From: Nocardioides palaemonis | Lineage (GTDB): Bacteria; Actinomycetota; Actinomycetes; Propionibacteriales; Nocardioidaceae | NCBI RefSeq assembly: GCF_018275325.1 | Contig: NZ_JAGVQR010000001.1 | Span: 1,426,001 to 1,490,000, forward strand | DNA length: 64,000 bases | Direction: 5' to 3' | Shown here: positions 34,448 through 43,482 of the stretch, piece after piece | Layout of the letters: each line of letters opens with the position of its first letter | Position numbering within the stretch: position 1 is the first letter of the stretch | Made by a program: the position numbers and the translations under genes | The notes under the pieces: model-generated | What the model saw: the letters and a program-made list of their open reading frames with translations, nothing else | Databases searched by the model: none | What the model was told of the DNA's origin: nothing

Positions 34448-35559
34448 AGGCCGACCCGGGCCCGGATCGCGGCCACGACCCCGGGCAGGGTGTCGCAGAA
34501 CGCGTCGACGTCGGCGCGGGTGGTGTCGCGCTGCAGCGACAGGCGCACGTTGCCGTGGGTGAGCACCCCCATCGCCTCGAGCACGTGGCTGGGGGTGAGG
34601 GTCGAGGCGGTGCAGGCCGAGCCGCTCGCGATCCCGAGGCCGCGGCGGTCGAGCTCGGTGACCAGGGCCTCGCCGTCGACGTAGAGGCAGGAGAACGTCA
34701 CGAGGTGGGGGAGCCGACGCACCGGGTCGCCCACCACCTCGATGTCGGGAACCTCCGCGGCCACCCGGCGGCGTACGACGTCGACGAGCGCGTGCTGCCG
34801 TGCGTTGACCTCGTCCCGCTCGGCCACGACCGCCTGCAGCGCCGCTGCGGCGGCGAGGACGGCGGGGACGTTCTCGAACCCGGTGGACCGCTCGTCCACC
34901 CGGTCGTCGCCGGGGAAGGGGTTGCGCCAGCGGGCGCGCTTGCGGACCAGCAGCACGCCGACCCCGGCCGGCCCACCCCACTTGTGCGCCGAGCCCGCGG
35001 CGCTCGCCCAGCCGTCGGGGAGCGGGAGGCGCCCCATCGAGGCGCAGGCGTCGGTGAAGAGCGGCACGTCGTCGGGCAGGTCGAGCCGGTCGACGTCCTG
35101 GACCGTGCCCACCTCGTGGTTGGCGGTCTGGAGCGCGACGACACCGACGCCCGGGTCGGCCGCTCCCCGCACGAGCTCGTCGACGGGGACCCGTCCGTCG
35201 CCCGAGACCCCGACCTCCACGCCCCGCGCGCCCCAGGCCACGGCGTGCCGGACCGCGGAGTGCTCGACGGCCGGGTGCACGACGCCGTCCCCGCGCCGCG
35301 AGCCCCTCACCAGCCCCAGCAGTCCCAGGTGCACCGCGTGGGTGCCGCTCGGCGTGAAGGTCACCTCGTCGGGCCGCACCGCTAGCGCGTCGGCGGTCGC
35401 CTCGCGGGCGTTGTCGAGCAGCAGCCGCGCCTCGCGCCCGGGCCGGTGCAGCCGACGGGGGTCGGCCCAGCCGCGGTCGAGGGCGGCGAGGAACGCGTCG
35501 CGGGCGGCCGGGTGGAGCGGGGTCGACGACGCGCTGTCGAGGTCGGCGGGACCGGTCAC
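34444..35559 (-). CDS. Class V aminotransferase, cysteine desulfurase (IscS/NifS-like)
   Basis: A 371-residue PLP enzyme that removes sulfur from cysteine. It has the PLP lysine in GSAHKWGGP (K193), the NifS-like ANHEVGTVQDV segment, and the mobile-loop cysteine in ASGSACTAST (C316). The N-terminus DLDSASSTPLHPAARDAFLAAL is typical. Coupling to a TusA gene suggests a sulfur-relay role, though it may also serve Fe-S assembly with ErpA encoded about 2 kb away. The start is GTG 35559. Confidence 0.9.
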   Translation of the reverse strand: MTGPADLDSASSTPLHPAARDAFLAALDRGWADPRRLHRPGREARLLLDNAREATADALAVRPDEVTFTPSGTHAVHLGLLGLVRGSRRGDGVVHPAVEHSAVRHAVAWGARGVEVGVSGDGRVPVDELVRGAADPGVGVVALQTANHEVGTVQDVDRLDLPDDVPLFTDACASMGRLPLPDGWASAAGSAHKWGGPAGVGVLLVRKRARWRNPFPGDDRVDERSTGFENVPAVLAAAAALQAVVAERDEVNARQHALVDVVRRRVAAEVPDIEVVGDPVRRLPHLVTFSCLYVDGEALVTELDRRGLGIASGSACTASTLTPSHVLEAMGVLTHGNVRLSLQRDTTRADVDAFCDTLPGVVAAIRARVGL

Positions 35560-35710
35560 CGACCGAACTCTGCCACGCGGCGCCCCGTGCAGAGGTACCG
35601 CTGGAGGAGGGCGGCCCGCCGGACGGCCGACACCCGACCCTGCCCGGCACGACCCGGCCCGTTGGGGCTACTCTTTGCCTGTCGAGAAGGACCGAGAGAG
35701 AGGCTCGTCA

Positions 35711-36637
35711 GTGGGTCTGCAAGTCCCCAAGCTCACAGCCGTGCCCCGGCGCGCGCTGAGGGTCGCGCTGCTGGGCGTGACGATGCTGGTCCTGGCCGGT
35801 TGCTCCGAGGCCGACCAGCACCAGATCCGCAACCTCGCGATGCCCGACCGCGCGAGCGCCCAGGGTCCCTACACCTACGAGCTCTGGAAGTGGGCATGGG
35901 TGGCCGCGATGGTCACCGGTGTCATCGTCTGGGGCCTCATCTTCTACGCCGTGGTGCGCTTCCGCCGCCGCAGCGACGACGAGGTGCCGCGCCAGACCCG
36001 CTACAACCTGCCGCTCGAGGTCTTCTACACGATCGCCCCGGTCCTGATGTGCGTGGTGTTCTTCTTCCACACCGTGCGCGTCCAGGACGAGGTCATCAAG
36101 ATCGTCCCCGACCCCGACATGACCGTGGAGGTCACGGGCCAGCAGTGGTCCTGGACCTTCAACTACGGCGTCGGCGAGCAGGACACCAGCGCCACCGGCG
36201 AGCCGGAGAAGAACGGTGAGCCGGGCGACTTCGCCTACGACCAGTACGTCTACACCTCGGGCACCGGCCGGGACATCCCGACGCTGGTCCTGCCGGTCGA
36301 CCAGACCATCCAGTTCAACCTCCACTCGCCCGACGTGATCCACGACTTCGGCGTCCCGGCCTTCCTCGTGAAGATGGACGTCATCCCGGGTCGCGTCAAC
36401 AAGCTCCAGGTCACCCCGACCGTCGAGGGCACCTACAAGGGCAAGTGCTACGAGCTCTGCGGCGTCTCGCACTCGCGGATGCTCTTCAACGTCGAGGTGG
36501 TCAGCCAGGAGGAGTACGACTCCTACCTGAGCGACCTGGCCGCGGCCGGCAACAGCGCCGCGACGCCCGTCCTCGGCGGTACCTACGTCAACGACCAGGT
36601 CGGTCTCGAGACCGCATCGGAAGGAGCCCAGGAGTGA
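35711..36637 (+). CDS. ctaC: Cytochrome c oxidase subunit II
   Basis: Cu(A)-bearing subunit of the aa3 oxidase, 308 residues. A lipoprotein signal (LVLAGC, C31) precedes two membrane helices (about 58-78 and 104-124), and the exported cupredoxin domain has [10 protein letters not shown] and the Cu(A) motif [15 protein letters not shown] 35711 is chosen because it opens just before the signal peptide. A TACTCT box about 40 bases upstream may be its -10. Its stop overlaps the ctaD start (GTGA). It accepts electrons from the diheme cytochrome QcrC in the actinobacterial bcc-aa3 supercomplex. Confidence 0.95.
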   Translation: MGLQVPKLTAVPRRALRVALLGVTMLVLAGCSEADQHQIRNLAMPDRASAQGPYTYELWKWAWVAAMVTGVIVWGLIFYAVVRFRRRSDDEVPRQTRYNLPLEVFYTIAPVLMCVVFFFHTVRVQDEVIKIVPDPDMTVEVTGQQWSWTFNYGVGEQDTSATGEPEKNGEPGDFAYDQYVYTSGTGRDIPTLVLPVDQTIQFNLHSPDVIHDFGVPAFLVKMDVIPGRVNKLQVTPTVEGTYKGKCYELCGVSHSRMLFNVEVVSQEEYDSYLSDLAAAGNSAATPVLGGTYVNDQVGLETASEGAQE

Positions 36638-38394
36638 GCGCCGCCACCGCAGCCACCCACCAGGGCACGGTCAAGGAGAAGACCCTCGGCCAGCAGGTGG
36701 TGCGTCTCCTGACCACCACCGACCACAAGCTGATCGGCAAGATGTACCTGGTCACCTCGTTCGGCTGGTTCCTCGCCGCCGGTCTGATGGCCATGCTGAT
36801 CCGGGCCGAGCTGGCCTACCCGGGCATGCAGGTCGTCAACGACCAGCTCTACAACCAGTTGTTCACGATGCACGGCACGATCATGCTGCTGCTGTTCGCG
36901 ACGCCGCTGTTCTTCGGCTTCAGCAACGTGATCATGCCGCTGCAGATCGGTGCGCCCGACGTGGCGTTCCCGCGACTCAACATGTTCAGCTACTGGCTGT
37001 TCCTGTTCGGTGGCCTGATCGCCGGGTCCGGCTTCCTCACCCCGCAGGGCGCCGCCGACTTCGGCTGGTTCGCCTACACGCCGCTCTCCGACGCTGTCCG
37101 CAGCCCGGGCGTCGGCGGTGACCTCTGGATCATGGGCCTGTGGATGGCCGGTCTCGGCTCGATCCTGGGTGGCGTCAACTTCATCACCACCATCATCTGC
37201 ATGCGTGCGCCCGGCATGACGATGTTCCGGATGCCGATCTTCGTCTGGAACACCCTCATCACCAGCATGCTCGTGATCATGGTCTTCCCGATCCTCGCGG
37301 GCGCCCTGCTCTCGCTGGAGGCCGACCGGATCCTCGGGGCGCACGTGTTCGACCCGTCGCACGGCGGACCGATCCTGTGGCAGCACCTGTTCTGGTTCTT
37401 CGGCCACCCGGAGGTCTACATCATCGCGCTGCCGTTCTTCGGCATCATCTCCGAGATCCTCCCGGTCTTCAGCCGCAAGCCGATCTTCGGCTACGTCGGC
37501 CTGGTGGCCGCGACGCTGGGCATCGCGATGCTGTCGGTCGCGGTGTGGGCCCACCACATGTTCGTCACCGGCGCGGTCGACCTGCCGTTCTTCTCCGGCA
37601 TGACGTTCCTGATCGCGGTGCCGACCGGCGTGAAGTTCTTCAACTGGATCGGGACGATGTGGGGCGGCTCGCTGTCGTTCGACACCCCGATGCTGTGGTC
37701 GATCGGCTTCCTCACGACGTTCCTCTTCGGTGGTCTGACGGGTGTCATCCTGGCCAGCCCTCCGCTGGACTTCCACGTGTCCGACTCCTACTTCGTGGTG
37801 GCCCACTTCCACTACGTCGTGTTCGGCACGGTCGTGTTCGCGATGTTCGCCGGGTTCTACTTCTGGTGGCCGAAGATGACCGGCAAGATGCTCGACGAGC
37901 GTCTCGGCAAGGTCCACTTCTGGATCCTGTTCATCGGCTTCCACACCACGTTCCTCGTGCAGCACTGGCTCGGTGTCGAGGGCATGCCCCGTCGCTACGC
38001 CGACTACCTGCCCGGTGACGGGTTCACCACGCTCAACCAGATCTCCACGGTCGGGTCGTTCCTGCTCGGCGCCTCGATGCTGCCGTTCCTCTACAACGTC
38101 TACGTCTCCGCCAAGGGGCCGAAGGTCGAGGTGGACGACCCGTGGGGCTGGGGCCGCTCGCTGGAGTGGGCGACCAGCTCGCCGCCGCCGCGCCACAACT
38201 TCCACACGCTGCCGCGCATCCGCTCGGAGTCGCCGGCCTTCGACCTGCACCACCCCGAGGTCGCGCTGCGCGAGCTCGAGGAGCACGAGGCCGAGCGCAA
38301 CGGCGACGTCGCCGACGCGCCCGACGTGGACGGTCGCGAGGAGATGCTGCGCGAGCGCGTCGAGGGCACCGACAACGAGGGAGACGAGCGATGA
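36634..38394 (+). CDS. ctaD: Cytochrome c oxidase subunit I
   Basis: Catalytic heme-copper subunit of the aa3 oxidase, 586 residues, with about twelve helices. Visible hallmarks are [14 protein letters not shown], a heme-a histidine in [12 protein letters not shown], the Cu(B) site [26 protein letters not shown], and the [10 protein letters not shown] heme-ligand segment. The hydrophilic tail after about residue 540 is acidic. GTG 36634 is coupled to ctaC, and the stop to ctaF (ATGA). Confidence 0.97.
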   Translation: MSAATAATHQGTVKEKTLGQQVVRLLTTTDHKLIGKMYLVTSFGWFLAAGLMAMLIRAELAYPGMQVVNDQLYNQLFTMHGTIMLLLFATPLFFGFSNVIMPLQIGAPDVAFPRLNMFSYWLFLFGGLIAGSGFLTPQGAADFGWFAYTPLSDAVRSPGVGGDLWIMGLWMAGLGSILGGVNFITTIICMRAPGMTMFRMPIFVWNTLITSMLVIMVFPILAGALLSLEADRILGAHVFDPSHGGPILWQHLFWFFGHPEVYIIALPFFGIISEILPVFSRKPIFGYVGLVAATLGIAMLSVAVWAHHMFVTGAVDLPFFSGMTFLIAVPTGVKFFNWIGTMWGGSLSFDTPMLWSIGFLTTFLFGGLTGVILASPPLDFHVSDSYFVVAHFHYVVFGTVVFAMFAGFYFWWPKMTGKMLDERLGKVHFWILFIGFHTTFLVQHWLGVEGMPRRYADYLPGDGFTTLNQISTVGSFLLGASMLPFLYNVYVSAKGPKVEVDDPWGWGRSLEWATSSPPPRHNFHTLPRIRSESPAFDLHHPEVALRELEEHEAERNGDVADAPDVDGREEMLRERVEGTDNEGDER

Positions 38395-38789
38395 AGGCGG
38401 AAGCCTGGATCTTCGGGATCACCACGGTCTTCGTGGCCGTGGTCGCCCCGGTCTACTGGATGCTGGCGGAGGACCCCACCGGTACCTCGGCGCTGGTGAT
38501 GACCGCCCTGCTGACGGCGATGATCACCCTCTACCTCGGCTTCCACGCCTCGAAGATGGACCCCCGTCCCGAGGACCGCAAGGAGGGCGAGATCGCCGAC
38601 GGCGCCGGCGAGCTGGGCTTCTTCCCGCCCTACTCCTGGTGGCCGCTGTGGTGCGCGCTCGCCCTGAGCATCGTCGTCTACGGCACGGCGCTGGCCGCGT
38701 GGTGGCTCGTGATCATCGGCTTCGTCGTCGGTGCGATCGTGCTCTGCGGCTTCGTCTTCGAGTACTACCGCGGGGAGCACGCGCACTGA
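38391..38789 (+). CDS. ctaF: Cytochrome c oxidase subunit IV (actinobacterial CtaF)
   Basis: A 132-residue membrane subunit specific to actinobacterial aa3 oxidases, with about four helices, starting [23 protein letters not shown]. The short soluble loop [36 protein letters not shown] is typical. ATG 38391 overlaps the ctaD stop. It is the last gene of the ctaC-ctaD-ctaF operon. Confidence 0.93.
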   Translation: MKAEAWIFGITTVFVAVVAPVYWMLAEDPTGTSALVMTALLTAMITLYLGFHASKMDPRPEDRKEGEIADGAGELGFFPPYSWWPLWCALALSIVVYGTALAAWWLVIIGFVVGAIVLCGFVFEYYRGEHAH

Positions 38790-38816
38790 GTGTCGCGCCT
38801 CCTCGACTTCGGCAGA

Positions 38817-38844
38817 GCCCGTCCAGCACGTACGCTGGACGGGT
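38817..38844 (+). terminator. Terminator of the ctaCDF operon
   Basis: A 10-bp stem extended by one G-U pair (38817-38827 with 38834-38844), followed by CTTCC, 28 bases after the ctaF stop. Confidence 0.7.
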
Positions 38845-38893
38845 TCTTCCGTATCACCTGTCTGTCTGTGCCTGTCCTGGGGGGTCCTGTCGC

Positions 38894-40135
38894 ATGCGTC
38901 CTGCTGCGTCCTCGTCCGTGTCCGCGCCGCGGCTCTCGCGCCGACGCCGTACGGCTGCCGCCGCAGCCGCGGTGCTGTGCCTCGCCGCGCTCGCGGGCTG
39001 CACCGACCGGTCGGCCGGCAGCGCCGGTGACCCGCCGGGCGACCGGTCCGGCGCGGACACCGCAGCGGACACCGTGAAGGCGGAGCCGGTCCGGATCACC
39101 ACCAGCTTCACCGACGCCGCGTCGGTGCCGATCGACGCCCCCGTCACGATCACCGCCAGCGGTGCGACCCTGGAGGGCGTCGAGGTCACCTCTGCGGAGG
39201 GCGACCTCGCCGGCAGCGTCGCCGGCGACACCTGGACCTCGTCGGCCGCCCTCGAGCCCGGCACGGACTACACGATCGCGGCGAAGGCCGCGCGACCGGA
39301 CGGCTCCACCGTCCAGCGCTCGCGGACCTTCCACACCGTCGACCTGACCCTCGACCAGCAGACGTACCCGTCGATCGCGCCGCTGCAGGGCGAGACGGTC
39401 GGCGTCGGGATGCCCGTCATCGTCACCTTCGACCTCCCCGTGACCGACCACGCGACCTTCGAGAAGCACATGTCGGTCACCAGCACGCCCGCCCAGCAGG
39501 GCTCGTGGTACTGGCTGAACGACAAGGAGGTCCACTGGCGACCGCACACCTACTGGAAGGCGGGGACGGACGTCACGGTCGACGTCGACGTCAACAGCCT
39601 GCCGGCGGGCAACGGCATCTACGGCCAGGAGGACCGCGAGGTCAGCTTCACGGTGGGCGACGCGCACGTCTACAAGGTCAACGCGCAGACCCACCAGATG
39701 CAGGTCTTCAACAACGGCACCCTCCTGCGCACGCTCCCGATCACCACGGGCAAGCCCGGGTTCACCACCCGCTCCGGCACGAAGGTGATCATCGAGAAGT
39801 TCGAGCAGAAGCGGATGAACTCCGAGACGGTCGGGATCAACCGCAACAGCCCGGAGGCCTACGACATCGACGACGTGAAGTGGGCGATGCGGGTGACCTA
39901 CTCCGGTGAGTTCATCCACGCCGCGCCCTGGTCGGTGGGCTCCCAGGGCCACGCCAACGTCTCCCACGGCTGCACCGGCATGTCGACCGCCGACGCCGGC
40001 TGGCTCTACGCGATGACCCGCCGCGGCGACGTCGTGGAGTACACCGGCACCGACCGCCAGATGACCCTCGAGAACGGCTACGGCGACTGGAACCTCTCCC
40101 GCGCCGACTGGAAGGCCGGCTCCGCCCTCTCCTGA
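38894..40135 (+). CDS. Lipoprotein L,D-transpeptidase (YkuD domain)
   Basis: Cell-wall enzyme of 413 residues that makes 3-3 peptidoglycan cross-links. An N-terminal lipobox (LAALAGC, C36) follows a basic signal; Ig-like domains span about 60-245. The YkuD catalytic domain follows (VYKVNAQTHQMQVFNNG to the end), with the active cysteine C360 in NVSHGCTGMS. The layout matches the mycobacterial LdtMt2 type. It lies alone between the ctaCDF operon and a repeat cluster; no operon partner is seen. Confidence 0.92.
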   Translation: MRPAASSSVSAPRLSRRRRTAAAAAAVLCLAALAGCTDRSAGSAGDPPGDRSGADTAADTVKAEPVRITTSFTDAASVPIDAPVTITASGATLEGVEVTSAEGDLAGSVAGDTWTSSAALEPGTDYTIAAKAARPDGSTVQRSRTFHTVDLTLDQQTYPSIAPLQGETVGVGMPVIVTFDLPVTDHATFEKHMSVTSTPAQQGSWYWLNDKEVHWRPHTYWKAGTDVTVDVDVNSLPAGNGIYGQEDREVSFTVGDAHVYKVNAQTHQMQVFNNGTLLRTLPITTGKPGFTTRSGTKVIIEKFEQKRMNSETVGINRNSPEAYDIDDVKWAMRVTYSGEFIHAAPWSVGSQGHANVSHGCTGMSTADAGWLYAMTRRGDVVEYTGTDRQMTLENGYGDWNLSRADWKAGSALS

Positions 40136-40154
40136 GCCGGGGTCGCCGCCCCAC

Positions 40155-40300
40155 GGTGGCGGCACCCGACATCTCGCGTACGCCAAGGTGGCGGCACCCG
40201 ACACCCGCGTACGCCAGGGTGGCGGCACCCGACATCTCATCGGCTCCTTGTGATGTCGTCTGCCGCCATGGTGCGGTCGGTTGTGCCGGCTGCCGCCATG
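40155..40300. repeat. Repeat cluster left of the nuclease-like gene (about 32-bp direct units, then inverted copies)
   Basis: GGTGGCGGCACCCGACA starts at 40155, 40187 and 40218. The first two units are 32 and 31 bp and include CGCGTACGCCA; the third is partial. Two diverged inverted copies follow (GATGTCGTCTGCCGCCATGG near 40252, GCTGCCGCCATGG near 40288). Together they fill most of the 282-base gap after the L,D-transpeptidase gene. A similar cluster lies on the far side of the next gene. Confidence 0.85.
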
Positions 40301-40417
40301 GTGGGGGACGGTCGCCGCGTGCCGTGAAGCGTCCACAGGGACGATACGACGTGGGTCGTCCACACGCTGCCGCGCAAGCGGTGGCAGTCTGTCCGGACGG
40401 CGGGCGACGCTCGCCGC

Positions 40418-41401
40418 ATGCCACGACGCCCGCCCGGGGACCTGCCCACCGTTGCTGCGCTCCGCGGTCATCCGCGACTGCGGTCCTACGTCAGGGAGTC
40501 CTACGCCGTGCACCGCCGGACGGACCTCGGGACCGACCTGGCCGCGCAGCTGCACGCGTGGCAGCTGCTCATGACCGACGGTGGGTGCTTCACTGCCCTG
40601 ACCAGCGCCGAGCTGCGCGGCTGGTGGTTGCCGCCGCTGCCTCAGGGCACCCCTGTCTTCATGGCCCTCGAGATCGATGATCCGCGGCCGATGCGAGCAG
40701 GGGTCCGCACCAGTCGTCACACGCGCGCGGTCGGCCGGGAGGAGATCGGTGGACTCCGGTGTGCGACGGCCGTGGAGACCCTCCTGGGGTGCGCGCGATG
40801 GCTCTGCCTGATCGACCTCGTGATCCTGGTCGACTGCGCGCTCCACCGAGGTGACTGCACGGTCGACGAGATCCGTGATGTCATCGCGCCGCGACGGCCG
40901 GGCGCTCGTGCGTTGGCGCACGCGCTCGCCCACGCGGATCGGCGGTCCGAGTCCGCGTACGAGACACTGCTGCGCCTCTTGCACGTCCTGTGCGGGATCG
41001 AGGTGGAGCCCCAGTTCATCGTCCTCGGCGCGCATGGCCACGAGATCGCTCGCGCAGACCTCAGGATCACCGGGACGACCGGTCTGCCGGAGTTCGACGG
41101 AGACGAGCACGAGAAGGGCCCCAGGAGGGTCAAGGACCGGAGGCGCGACCGTGCGCTGGAGAAGGCCGGATACGTCCGACGTGGCTACACCGCCGGCGAC
41201 GTCCTCCGTCGCGGCGTCACCATCCTCGAGGACGCCGATCGATCGCTCGGCAGGCCACACGACCCGAGCAGGATCCGACCGTGGCACGAGCAGCTGCGGC
41301 GGTCGCTGTTCACCCCGTCCGGGACCGCCGACTACCTCGCACGCGCCGTGCCGACGCTGCCGGTGCGCCGCCGTCGGCCCAGCGACGACGACGCCACCTG
41401 A
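40418..41401 (+). CDS. PD-(D/E)XK nuclease-like protein (DUF559/Vsr-like C-terminus)
   Basis: A 327-residue protein. The N-terminal part (about 30-130) has CFTALTSAELRGWWLPPLP, recalling proteins annotated as AbiEi-type antitoxin domain. The C-terminal part has the Vsr/DUF559 nuclease order: E182 in SESAYETLLRLLHV, D214 in ARADLRI, and E225-x-D227 in LPEFDGDEH, then KDRRRDRALEKAGY. These are the expected metal-binding acidic positions. G+C looks lower than in its neighbours. It stands alone, bounded on both sides by related inverted repeats. Function is unproven: defence nuclease, repair protein or selfish gene are all possible. Confidence 0.7.
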   Translation: MPRRPPGDLPTVAALRGHPRLRSYVRESYAVHRRTDLGTDLAAQLHAWQLLMTDGGCFTALTSAELRGWWLPPLPQGTPVFMALEIDDPRPMRAGVRTSRHTRAVGREEIGGLRCATAVETLLGCARWLCLIDLVILVDCALHRGDCTVDEIRDVIAPRRPGARALAHALAHADRRSESAYETLLRLLHVLCGIEVEPQFIVLGAHGHEIARADLRITGTTGLPEFDGDEHEKGPRRVKDRRRDRALEKAGYVRRGYTAGDVLRRGVTILEDADRSLGRPHDPSRIRPWHEQLRRSLFTPSGTADYLARAVPTLPVRRRRPSDDDAT

Positions 41402-41464
41402 CCCGGTCCGCGGTCCGGTGCCTCGTACGGCGGATGTCCCCGATCGTGTCCGGCTGCCCGTGAC

Positions 41465-41610
41465 GGTGGCGGCACACAGCATTGGGTGATGGAAGGTGGC
41501 GGCAGACCGCATCGGATCGACGACGGCGGATGTCGTGTGCCGCCACCCTCGGGAGCGGAGTGACGTGTGCCGCCACCCTCGGGAGCGGGATGTCGGGTGC
41601 CGCCACCGTG
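41465..41610. repeat. Repeat cluster right of the nuclease-like gene
   Basis: Forward copies GGTGGCGGCACACAGCAT (41465) and GGTGGCGGCAGACCGCAT (41495) are followed by three inverted copies of TGCCGCCACC (units near 41529, 41560 and 41589, about 30 bp apart, sharing CTCGGGAGCGG). The core is the same as in the cluster at 40155-40300, and again runs forward then reverse. With the terminator at 41648-41678 it fills the 308-base gap before qcrB. Confidence 0.85.
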
Positions 41611-41647
41611 GGGGAGGGGCGGACGCTCGGCGGGCGCAGGAACGACG

Positions 41648-41678
41648 AGGGCCCGCCGGGATGATCCCGGCGGGCCCT
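41648..41678 (-). terminator. Terminator of the ctaE-qcrCAB operon
   Basis: A perfect 13-bp stem (41648-41660 with 41666-41678) with an ATGAT loop lies 32 bases beyond the qcrB stop. Confidence 0.8.
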
Positions 41679-41709
41679 GCGGCGTGGTGCTACGCCGTGC
41701 TGGCTGCGA

Positions 41710-43482
41710 TCAGTGGTCGCCGCCGCGCAGCGGCACGTCTCCCGTGTCGCGCAGGCGGTGGTCGTCGAACTGGTGACCGTCGACCGGGTGGTCGAGGCCG
41801 GCCTGCAGCTCGGCCTCGTGCTCGGCGTGGTGGTGCGCCTCCTCGAGCTCGGCGGCCGTGGGCTTCTGCACGTTGTGGACGTACATCCACCGCGACAGGC
41901 GGGCCCGCAGGCGCTCCGAGCGGGAGTTGGGCGCGGCCACGCCGGCCGCGTCGGTGTCGCCGTCGACCGTGTAGATCTCGTCGCGGTCGCGCGCGGTGAG
42001 CGTGTAGGCGGCCGTCTCGCTGATCGGCAGGTGACGCTCGGAGTACTGGCCCTCGGGCGAGCGGGTGATGATGCCCGTCTCGTAGCCGTGGAGCAGCTTC
42101 TCGTTGTCGTGGCGCTGCAGGGAGATGCACCAGCGTCGCGTGATCCAGAACGCCAGGAGCGGGCCGAGGAAGATCGCGACGCGCATGAAGTAGGTGATCT
42201 GGTTGATGCTGGCGTGCAGCTTGATGGCGATGATGTCGTTGCCGCCGGCCGCCCAAGCGAGACCGTAGAAGGTCATCAGGGCGACCATGACCGCGGTGCG
42301 CGTCGGCGCGTTGCGCGGGCGCTGCAGCAGGTGGTGGTCGCGCTTGTCACCGGTGATCCAGCCCTCGAGGAAGGGCAGGAGGATCAGGATGACGAGCATC
42401 AGCGGCGGCACGAGCAGGATCGGGATCAGCACGTTCCAGGAGATCGTGTAGCCGAAGACGACCGTCTCCATGTGGCTCGGCATGATCCGCAGCAGGCCGT
42501 CGGGCCAGCCCATGTACCAGTCGGGCTGCGAGCCCGCGGTCACCTTGGTCGGGTCGTACGGGCCGAACTTCCACACCGGGTTGATCGACATCAGGCCACC
42601 CATCAGGGCGATGATGCCGAAGACCATGAAGAAGAACCCGCCGGCCTTGGCGGCGTAGACCGGCAGCATCGGGAAGCCGACGACGTTCTGCTCGGTGCGA
42701 CCGGGGCCGGGCCACTGCGTGTGCTTGTGGTAGACGAGCAGCAGCATGTGGGCGGCGATCAGCGCGAGCAGGATGCCCGGGATCAGCAGCACGTGGACGA
42801 TGTAGAGGCGCGGGATGATCGACTCGCCGGGGAACTCGCCGCCGAAGAGCAGGAACGACATGTAGGTGCCGACGACGGGGGAGGCCTTCAGGAAGCCGTC
42901 CGCGGCGCGGACGCCGGTGCCGGAGAGCAGGTCGTCGGGCAGCGAGTAGCCGGTGAAGCCCTCGAGCGTGCCCAGGAGCAGCAGCACGCAGCCGATGACC
43001 CAGTTGAGCTCGCGGGGCTTGCGGTAGGCGCCGGTGAAGGCCACGCGCAGCAGGTGGACCATCATCGAGGCGATGAAGATCATCGCGGCCCAGTGGTGCA
43101 TCTGGCGCATCAGCAGGCCGCCACGCACGTCGAAGGAGATGTGCAGCGTCGAGGCCATCGACTCCGACATCCCGATGCCGCGCAGCTGGTCGTAGGAGCC
43201 CTCGTAGGTGATGTGGCCCATCGACGGGTTGAACCACAGGGTCAGGAAGACGCCCGTGAGGAGGAGGACCACGAAGCTCCACAGGGCGATCTCGCCCAGC
43301 ATGAAGGACCAGTGGTCGGGGAAGACCTTGCGCAGGTTCTTCTTCATCGCCGAGGCCAGGCCGAGGCGGTCGTCGGCCCAGGTGGCCAACGAGCCGGCCT
43401 TGCCGGGCTTGGACGTGGTCGCGGCGTCGGTGCGGTTGCTCGTCGCGACCTTGCTGGTGTCCAGCCTCGCGTCGGTGCTCAC
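41710..43482 (-). CDS. qcrB: Cytochrome bc complex cytochrome b subunit
   Basis: Membrane subunit of the menaquinol-cytochrome c reductase, 590 residues. It has FDVRGGLLMRQMHHWAAMIFI and GYSLPDDLLSGTG in the heme-binding N-terminal part, and QPDWYMGWPDGLLRI, the actinobacterial form of the Q-site PEWY segment. About nine helices end near residue 430, followed by a 150-residue hydrophilic, His-rich tail that is longer than in proteobacterial cytochrome b but usual in actinobacteria. GTG 43482 overlaps the qcrA stop. It is the last gene of ctaE-qcrC-qcrA-qcrB. Confidence 0.95.
   Translation of the reverse strand: MSTDARLDTSKVATSNRTDAATTSKPGKAGSLATWADDRLGLASAMKKNLRKVFPDHWSFMLGEIALWSFVVLLLTGVFLTLWFNPSMGHITYEGSYDQLRGIGMSESMASTLHISFDVRGGLLMRQMHHWAAMIFIASMMVHLLRVAFTGAYRKPRELNWVIGCVLLLLGTLEGFTGYSLPDDLLSGTGVRAADGFLKASPVVGTYMSFLLFGGEFPGESIIPRLYIVHVLLIPGILLALIAAHMLLLVYHKHTQWPGPGRTEQNVVGFPMLPVYAAKAGGFFFMVFGIIALMGGLMSINPVWKFGPYDPTKVTAGSQPDWYMGWPDGLLRIMPSHMETVVFGYTISWNVLIPILLVPPLMLVILILLPFLEGWITGDKRDHHLLQRPRNAPTRTAVMVALMTFYGLAWAAGGNDIIAIKLHASINQITYFMRVAIFLGPLLAFWITRRWCISLQRHDNEKLLHGYETGIITRSPEGQYSERHLPISETAAYTLTARDRDEIYTVDGDTDAAGVAAPNSRSERLRARLSRWMYVHNVQKPTAAELEEAHHHAEHEAELQAGLDHPVDGHQFDDHRLRDTGDVPLRGGDH

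Noticed and set aside
40155..40238. Possible CRISPR array
   Set aside because: The units are nearly identical along their whole length with no variable spacers, inverted copies follow, and no cas genes are present.
40155..41610. Insertion sequence or composite transposon
   Set aside because: No transposase or target-site duplication is visible; the enclosed gene is nuclease-like, so I report it as a repeat-flanked gene only.
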